Part shown: one piece after another, positions 7,901 through 12,500 of the stretch
Layout of the letters: the number at the start of each line of letters is the position of its first letter
How positions within the stretch are numbered: the first letter of the stretch is position 1
Assembly: GCA_030674185.1 (NCBI GenBank)
Contig: CM060312.1
Location: forward strand, 65,570,078-65,582,577
DNA from: Monoplex corrugatus
Lineage: Eukaryota; Mollusca; Gastropoda; Littorinimorpha; Ranellidae
Length of the DNA stretch: 12,500 nucleotides
Reading direction: 5' to 3'
Notes under the pieces: generated by a model
The model's database searches: none
What the model saw: only the letters and a program-made list of their open reading frames with translations
Told to the model about the DNA's origin: nothing
Program-made: the position numbers and the translations under genes

Positions 7901-8153
7901 GGAAAGACCCAGCAGCTCATTGGTTTGAGCGTCGGATTCACATGTTAATGGTTGTGGGTTCGAATCCTGGAGTGCGCTAAATTAAATCTGGCCTTGTCAC
8001 TGTCCCATCTTAACATCATTGTTGTTCTGGTGGTGTCAGTATAGGATTAGGTAAGTCCTCCCTTCCCCCACTTCCCTGGGATGGTTATCCCCGTAGGCCA
8101 TATCACCTGAGGTTGGGTGTCGACGTTAAAACTGAACCAAATCAATCAATCAG
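7901..8153 (+). mobile_element. tRNA-derived SINE, about 253 bp
   Basis: The 5' head resembles a tRNA: an A-box-like CAGCTCATTGG at 7913-7923, then GAGCGTCGG, and a B box GGTTCGAATCC at 7957-7967. An unrelated body follows, then GTCGACGTTAAAACTGAACC and an (AATC)n tail at about 8138-8151. A 10-bp direct repeat flanks it. The head, body and short-repeat tail are typical of SINEs mobilised by LINEs; the GTTAAA...CAAATCAATC ending is familiar from molluscan SINEs, recalled rather than searched. It is not a functional tRNA gene: the acceptor arms are not paired and the sequence continues into the SINE body. Relative age: younger than the TTAA element that hosts it. Confidence 0.85.
7913..7967 (+). 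promoter_or_regulatory. Internal RNA polymerase III promoter (A and B boxes) of the SINE
   Basis: A box CAGCTCATTGG at 7913-7923 differs from the tRNA consensus mainly at its first base. B box GGTTCGAATCC at 7957-7967 fits the consensus fully. The spacing of about 33 bp is in the normal range. Whether it is still transcribed cannot be told from sequence. Confidence 0.78.
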
Positions 8154-8163
8154 CCCTGTCCGC
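8154..8163 (+). repeat. SINE target-site duplication, right copy
   Basis: CCCTGTCCGC, identical to 7891-7900, placed directly after the AATC tail. The element sequence resumes at CAGAGCG. Confidence 0.8.
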
Positions 8164-8193
8164 CAGAGCGTCTTGCATTTTCAACCATGCTAG

Positions 8194-8276
8194 CAAAACA
8201 AAAAACCAAACAAAAAATAAACCAACAACAAAACAAAAAACAAAAACAAACAAAAACAAGCAAACCCCCCCCCCCC
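8194..8276. repeat. CAAAA-rich tract followed by C12
   Basis: A-rich sequence with repeated CAAAA and CAAA motifs to about 8264, then 12 C at 8265-8276, ending at a TTAA at 8277-8280. It lies inside the second TTAA element, between the SINE and the right terminal repeat. It could be the tail of another retroposon, but no head was recognised. Confidence 0.85.
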
Positions 8277-8374
8277 TTAAGTCTTTGACTGCAAGAAGCT
8301 GGTGGATAGGGTGAGGGAGTGGAAGGGTTAAGTTTTTGCATTTGGAGGATTGGGTGCAGGAGTCAAAGGGTTAA

Positions 8375-8631
8375 GGTAGATACTTTACTACGAACACTTT
8401 TGTTGCAGAATATATCTGTGTTTGCCTGCATTTTGAGAGAGCTGAAAGAGTCTTAGTCACTCATAATTTGTATTCCCATTGATGATGATGATGATATTGA
8501 CGACGACGACGATGATGATGATATTGACATGATGATAATGATGGTTTCGTGAAATGATTTTAAATGTCAAAATCAGTGCCTATTTTGTCAACTTACTACG
8601 ACCAGTCTGTGTCTGAAAGCACTACCTTGGG
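8375..8631. other. AT-rich spacer with GAT/GAC triplet array
   Basis: Unique sequence around a triplet array at about 8481-8540: GATGATGATGATGAT, then CGACGACGACGA, then GATGATGATGAT and degenerate ATGATAATGATGG. The array resembles the LINE family-A tails, but no LINE coding sequence was found next to it. Confidence 0.75.
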
Positions 8632-8632
8632 T

Positions 8633-8663
<31 letters not shown>

Positions 8664-8730
8664 TCGTCTTCGTCGTCGTCGTCGTATCTCATCATCATCA
8701 TCATCATATCATCATCATCACATCATGATG
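8632..8730 (-). repeat. GAC/GAT triplet array forming the tail of LINE family A copy 3
   Basis: On the minus strand the element's stop TGA (8723-8725) is part of a TGATG-type repeat that runs as GATGAT to about 8686 and then changes to GACGAC, with two interruptions, down to 8632. On the + strand it reads CGTCGTCGTC then ATCATCATC. Confidence 0.92.
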
Positions 8731-9275
8731 TGCCCTGCCTCATGGCCTTGGCGATCATGGCCCTCCATATGAATCTATCTTTTGTCGCTGCAAGTAATTT
8801 CCCACCACTTTCGTCCTCTTCCACTCTGCAGATCCGTCCAGTGCTCTTTCCCTGGGTCTTCTTGGTGCTCTTTCTCTCTCTCCATCTTTCCTGTTGTGAC
8901 TAGGTGCTCAAATTTTCTTGCCTCATAAAATGTCCTATAAGCGTTGATTTGTCCTATAAGTGTTGATTTCTCTTTTCCCAATCTTTTTGATTAACATTAT
9001 TTTTGTATTTGCCTCTTTCAAGACTGTCTCGTTCGTTTTCTTTGCTGTTCATGGAACTCTTTTTAACGTTTCTTTTTAGAAACCACATTTCTGCTGCCTC
9101 AGTCTTGTTCTTACTTTGCTTGTTGATTGTCCACGTTTCACATCCATACGATAGTACAGTTTCTTTATAACACTGAAGAACTGTCTTCCTGATGTCACTC
9201 GAGAGGCATTTCTTCGTTTGGCAAATAAATGTGGTCTAAGTTCTGAGTCGATCCGTTCATTTGTATGCTGGCAGA
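8723..9275 (-). mobile_element. Non-LTR retrotransposon 3' part, family A, copy 3 (longest)
   Basis: Reading 5' to 3' on the minus strand: IDSELRPHLFAKRR near 9250-9210, then DIRKTVLQCYKETV and SYGCETWTINKQ near 9195-9120, EAAEMWFLKR near 9100, TAKKTNETVLKEAN near 9040-9000, FEHLVTTGKMER near 8910-8875, RAPRRPRERALDG near 8860-8825 and DRFIWRAMIAKAMRQGTS ending at a TGA at 8723-8725. This is the end of a LINE reverse transcriptase and its C-terminal tail. Damage: a stop replaces the tryptophan expected before TAKKTNE, a 19-bp tandem duplication lies at 8932-8969, and there are further frame changes. The 5' end is truncated near 9275, next to a GGGA repeat. Clade not resolved; dead copy. Confidence 0.86.
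8932..8969. repeat. 19-bp tandem duplication inside the LINE
   Basis: GTCCTATAAGCGTTGATTT at 8932-8950 is repeated at 8951-8969 with one change (C to T). The added 19 bp shifts the reading frame of the family-A element. Confidence 0.9.
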
Positions 9276-9370
9276 ACAAAGTGATTGCAAAAGAAAGATG
9301 GACAGGGAGGGGATAGGGAGGGAGGGAGGGAGGGAGAGACTGGGATCCAGGAGCATCTTCTTTCCACAAC
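9276..9370. repeat. (GGGA)n tract and flanks
   Basis: GGGAGGGGATAGGGAGGGAG and further GGGA units at about 9305-9338, flanked by unique sequence. It marks the 5' truncation side of the minus-strand LINE. Several GGG runs close together could form a G-quadruplex on the + strand. Confidence 0.8.
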
Positions 9371-9430
9371 AAGTAAGTAGTCCCCGGAGGGTCACCGTCC
9401 GGAGACCTATCCAGCAGATCTTGCTGGCTC
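9371..9430 (+). repeat. Diverged direct repeat, copy 1
   Basis: AAGTAAGTAGTCCCC, then GGGTCACC and ATCTTGCTGGCTC in the same order and spacing as at 9541-9592, with small indels between. About 110 bp of T- and G-rich sequence (T15 at 9444-9458, G12 at 9461-9472) separates the copies. Family not recognised. Confidence 0.7.
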
Positions 9431-9540
9431 TATCTTCTTTCTCTTTTTTTTTTTTTTTGAGGGGGGGGGGGGAGGTGTGATGTGGAGGAGAACGGAGGGG
9501 AGGGGAGGATAGGCTCAGACCCAGTGTGTTACCACTCTGA
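9431..9540. other. T15/G12 homopolymers and G-rich spacer
   Basis: T run at 9444-9458, GA, G run at 9461-9472, then GGAGGGGAGGGGAGG-type sequence. No gene recognised. Confidence 0.75.
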
Positions 9541-9592
9541 AAGTAAGTGGTCCCCTGTGGGTCACCTCCATCCAGACGACCTTGCTGGCTCC
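9541..9592 (+). repeat. Diverged direct repeat, copy 2
   Basis: AAGTAAGTGGTCCCC, GGGTCACC and CCTTGCTGGCTCC match copy 1 at 9371-9430. The conserved AAGTAAGT looks like a splice donor, but no flanking exon is supported. Confidence 0.7.
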
Positions 9593-9626
9593 TGGTTTTA
9601 CTTTGGTACTGTGATAGTAAGATAAA

Positions 9627-9893
<267 letters not shown>

Positions 9894-10102
9894 TGGAACA
9901 TAATTATGTTACGAGTAGTCGTTGTTGGTGACGAGGTGGTGAGAGGTGTGGGGTTTCTTTTTTTTGGGGGGGGGGGAGGGAGGAGGGGTGGAGTTAGGTT
10001 GGATGGGGGGAGAGGGAGGGGGGCAATCAGTGAGGTTTTGTGTTTTGGTTGGTGTTGGTGGTGGTGGAGGAAATGGTGTATGGGTTGGGGGGAAGGACTT
10101 TG

Positions 10103-10103
<1 letters not shown>
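9894..10103. other. G-rich spacer with G11 run
   Basis: Very G-rich on the + strand, with 11 G at 9966-9976 and several GGGG clusters to 10093. Quadruplex-prone; no gene recognised. Confidence 0.75.
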
Positions 10104-10186
<83 letters not shown>

Positions 10187-10286
10187 TGGTGAGTGAGTGA
10201 GTGAGTGTGTGTGTGTGTGTGCGCGCGCGCTTCTGTCTGTCTGTCCGTCCGTCCGTCCGTCCGTCTGTGTGTGTGCGTGTGTGTAC
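10104..10286. repeat. (GT)41 with GTGA, GC and TCTG/TCCG repeats
   Basis: Clean (GT)41 at 10104-10185, then GTGA repeats to about 10206, more GT, GCGCGCGCGC at 10221-10230, then CTGTCTGTCTGTCCGTCCGT and further CCGT units to about 10264, returning to GT. A compound array in which TCTG changes to TCCG by one base. Confidence 0.95.
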
Positions 10287-10330
10287 AGAGAGGGGTGGTG
10301 ATGGAATAGGGAAGAGTGAGGCATGTGAAA

Positions 10331-10331
<1 letters not shown>

Positions 10332-10369
<38 letters not shown>

Positions 10370-10376
10370 TGTATGT

Positions 10377-10408
<32 letters not shown>

Positions 10409-10446
10409 TCGTTCTTTGATTTAACGTCTTTTCACTATGAGTTATA

Positions 10447-10492
<46 letters not shown>

Positions 10493-10528
10493 GTGTGTGT
10501 GGATGGATGGACGGATGAGAATAGCCTG

Positions 10529-10594
<66 letters not shown>
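10332..10594. repeat. (GT)n, (GT)n, GGAT and (GA)n microsatellites
   Basis: GT with ATG interruptions at 10332-10408, GT at 10450-10500, GGATGGATGG at 10501-10510, and a clean (GA)n of about 65 bp at 10530-10594. A 40-bp unique piece lies at 10409-10449. Confidence 0.95.
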
Positions 10595-10599
<5 letters not shown>

Positions 10600-10728
10600 G
10601 GTGCGTGGATGGGTAGTGAGTGAGAGAGTGAGTGGGTGGGTAGATGGGTAGTGAGAGAGAAAGAGAGAGAGGATGGGTGCGTGGGTGCGTAATGAGTGAG
10701 TGAGAGAGTGAGTGGGTGGATGGGTAGT

Positions 10729-10745
<17 letters not shown>
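10593..10745. repeat. 76-bp tandem duplication within the GA/GGGT region
   Basis: GAGGATGGGTGCGTG at 10593 recurs at 10669. Both copies continue through GAGTGAGAGAGTGAGTGGGT and GATGGGTAGTGAGAGAGA with small differences. Period 76 bp. Confidence 0.8.
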
Positions 10746-10784
<39 letters not shown>

Positions 10785-10785
10785 G
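10746..10785. repeat. (GACA)n tract
   Basis: About eight perfect GACA units that close the long microsatellite cluster. Confidence 0.94.
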
Positions 10786-11312
10786 ACGTGGTGGAGACCC
10801 AAGCCAAGGAGGACGGGTTTTTGTCTGGGTGAAGGTGCTAAGGCATCAGTCAGGGTGACAATAGAAATGGCTTTGTTGTATGCCAGGACAGGTCTGAGTC
10901 ACAAAGTCATTTAAAAGTCTCTCCCACGAGTGATCGGGCTGAGTCGCCAAAAGACTTTCCCCCCCTGATTGAATGAGAAAGGAGAAGCAAGGGAGGGTTT
11001 TTCGGTAGGAAGGGGGAGGGAGAGGTGGGAGGGTGTTGGAAGTTTAGGGGTGGGGGGTGGTAGGGATCGAGGAACGTGGGGATCGTGTGTGGGGGATAAA
11101 AGAAATGAGATTGCCACACAAAGTCTTTAACGTGATCGACTCTCGTCAATATCATAAGGCACAGCCAGACAAAAGGAAGGATCGTCTGCTTCTCTCCATC
11201 TCCGACAACCACCACCAACCACCTACTACCTACCACCACCACCAAAAATGGTGTTCGTTTGCATATACAGATCGGCGACACAACTTAGTATTCAGTCGCT
11301 CACTGGAGTGAA
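10786..11312. other. Unique sequence, G-rich middle, no gene recognised
   Basis: About 527 bp. The middle (10975-11098) is strongly G-rich on the + strand. A CCA/CTA-rich stretch lies near 11206-11245. Frames up to 124 codons exist on the minus strand but are proline-rich from the skew and show no domain. Confidence 0.5.
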
Positions 11313-11540
11313 TTGTATAATTCAGTTGCCGAGGACTCTGCGACGTGTCTTTTATAGTACCCACTGGCCTACCGTTCCGCCATAGAATGTCATTCATTCC
11401 AGAATTTGCAGCGTGGGGTCTCTAGCATCCAGTCGTCTACTGTTCTGCTATAGAATGCCATTCATTCGAGAATTTGCAACGTGTCTCTCAGTAGAACGTA
11501 GTCGTCTGCAGTTCTGCTATAAAATGTCAATTCACCGGCC
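11313..11540 (+). repeat. Diverged 68-bp tandem repeat
   Basis: Two well-preserved copies lie at 11382-11449 (68 bp) and 11450-11518 (69 bp), sharing ATAGAATG, CATTCATTC, AGAATTTGCA, CGT, AGTCGTCT and GTTCTGCT in order. A weaker copy precedes them (about 11313-11381, with GACTCTGCGACGTGTCT) and a broken one follows from 11519. The repeat sits directly upstream of the 35-bp array. Confidence 0.82.
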
Positions 11541-11610
11541 TGCGTTCTTCAGCTTTTCCGTTTTCATTCAGTCTGCATACAAATCTGCATTGATTTGAAT
11601 TCTTATTCTT

Positions 11611-12500
11611 ATTCAGTGGCATTTCGGTCAACACTAAAACTGTGATTCAGATGCGTCGGAAGCAGCGCTAAAACCGCAAATTCAGATGCATTGGAATCAA
11701 TACTAAAACTGTTAATTCAGATACGTTGGAATCAATACTAAAACTGCAAATTCAGATGCATTGGAATCAATACTAAAACTGTTAATTCAGATGCATTGGA
11801 AGCAATACTAAAACTGTTAATTCAGATGCTTGGAAGCAATACTAAAACTGTTAATTCAGATGCATTGGAATCAATACTAAAACTGTTAATTCAGATACGT
11901 TGGAATCAATACTAAAACTGTTAATTCAGATACGTTGGAATCAATACTAAAACTGTTAATTCAGATACGTTGGAATCAATACTAAAACTGTTAATTCAGA
12001 TGCATTGGAATCAATACTAAAACTGTTAATTCAGATACGTTGGAATCAATACTAAAACTGTTAATTCAGATACGTTGGAATCAATACTAAAACTGTTAAT
12101 TCAGATGCATTGGAATCAATACTAAAACTGTTAATTCAGATACGTTGGAATCAATACTAAAACTGTTAATTCAGATGCATTGGAATCAATACTAAAACTG
12201 TTAATTCAGATACGTTGGAATCAATACTAAAACTGTTAATTCAGATGCATTGGAATCATACTAAAACTGTTAATTCAGATACGTTGGAATCAATACTAAA
12301 AACTGTTAATTCAGATACGTTGGAATCAATACTAAAACTGTTAATTCAGATACGTTGGAATCAATACTAAAACTGTTATTTCAGATACGATGGAATCAAT
12401 ACTAAAACTGTTAATTCAGATATGTTGGAATCAATACTAAAACTGTTAATTCAGATGCATTGGAATCAATACTAAAACTGTTAATTCAGATGCATTGGAA
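11611..12500 (+). repeat. 35-bp satellite array, about 25 units, open at the window end
   Basis: The unit reads GAATCAATACTAAAACTG, then TTAATTCAGAT, then ACGTTG or GCATTG. The two endings define the main variants and are interspersed. The first units (11611-11700) are diverged, including GCGTCG and CGCTAAAACCG; the interior is nearly identical, with occasional 1-bp indels (near 11830, 12257 and 12300). Weak ATTCAG...GCAT traces reach back to about 11563. The array continues past 12500, so its full length is unknown. AT-rich, no coding potential recognised. Confidence 0.97.

Larger units (their letters stand above)
7871..8374. mobile_element. TTAA-bounded miniature element 2, carrying a SINE
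   Basis: The left end is TTAACCCTTTGACTCCC at 7871-7887, continuing CACACCCTGTCCGC. The right end is GGTGGATAGGGTGAGGGAGT at 8301-8320, then GGAAGGGTTAA to 8331. The ends match as inverted repeats at about 27 of 32 positions. A second, diverged copy of the right-end unit extends the element to a TTAA at 8371-8374, so the true end is either 8331 or 8374. The interior holds a SINE, a CAAAA-rich tract and a C run. The ends are the same family as the 4626-6975 element. No transposase is present. Confidence 0.65.

Noticed and set aside
7901..7975. A tRNA gene
   Set aside because: A and B boxes are present, but the 5' and 3' ends do not pair as an acceptor stem and the unit continues into a SINE body with an AATC tail and target duplication.
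8775..9372. Minus-strand frames of 68 and 98 codons as host genes
   Set aside because: Their sequence is the broken C-terminus of a LINE reverse transcriptase, with a stop, a duplication and frame changes between the pieces.
9371..9592. AAGTAAGT as real splice donors of two exons
   Set aside because: No open frame with domain content ends at either site and the surrounding sequence is simple repeat.
10907..11281. 124-codon minus-strand frame, proline-rich
   Set aside because: Proline-rich because the + strand is G-rich; no domain, and an alternative overlapping frame looks the same.
11382..11540. The 68-bp repeat as a dimer of the 35-bp satellite
   Set aside because: The lengths are close to 2:1, but I could not align the units convincingly by eye, so I keep them as separate families.
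11611..12500. CRISPR array (35-bp period)
   Set aside because: The whole 35 bp is repeated with no variable spacer; it is a satellite.

Overview
Eukaryotic, non-coding, repeat-dominated DNA. No intact protein-coding gene, tRNA or rRNA gene is supported anywhere in the 12.5 kb. Long (CA)n, (GT)n, (GA)n and (CT)n tracts, a tRNA-derived SINE with an (AATC)n tail, decayed non-LTR retrotransposon ends with triplet-repeat tails, and TTAA-bounded miniature transposons together suggest a marine invertebrate, most likely a mollusc (gastropod-like). The taxon is an inference from repeat style, not a demonstrated identity.

Layout. 1-2520: microsatellites and homopyrimidine/homopurine tracts, alternating pyrimidine-rich (360-960, 1635-1960) and purine-rich (1000-1260, 2281-2500) on the + strand, with short unique islands. 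2530-2757: 3' end of a LINE (family A). 2758-3404: unique sequence. 3405-4096: 3' part of a second LINE (family B), interrupted by a nested family-A tail (3484-3578) and by a 142-bp CA/CG tract (3826-3967), then a GAA-rich tail to about 4430. 4626-6975: a 2.35-kb minisatellite of about 39-bp units, bounded by TTAA plus inverted terminal sequences; it looks like a piggyBac-type miniature element whose subterminal repeat has been amplified. 6976-7870: microsatellites, including a large GT/GA/CT/CA quasi-palindrome. 7871-8374: a second TTAA element of the same family, holding a SINE (7901-8153) with a 10-bp target-site duplication. 8375-8730: GAT/GAC and GTC/ATC triplet repeats. 8723-9275 (minus strand): a third, longer family-A LINE end. 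9276-10790: G-rich and (GT)n/(GA)n cluster. 10791-11310: unique, G-rich sequence. 11313-11540: diverged 68-bp repeats. 11611-12500: a 35-bp satellite array in two main variants that runs off the window.

No genes act together here. The coherent story is one of mobile elements giving rise to tandem repeats: LINE tails flow into triplet microsatellites, and the ends of a TTAA miniature element match the units of the large minisatellite. The clearest points for follow-up are the two TTAA elements, the SINE nested inside one of them, the double interruption of the family-B LINE, and the two-variant 35-bp satellite.
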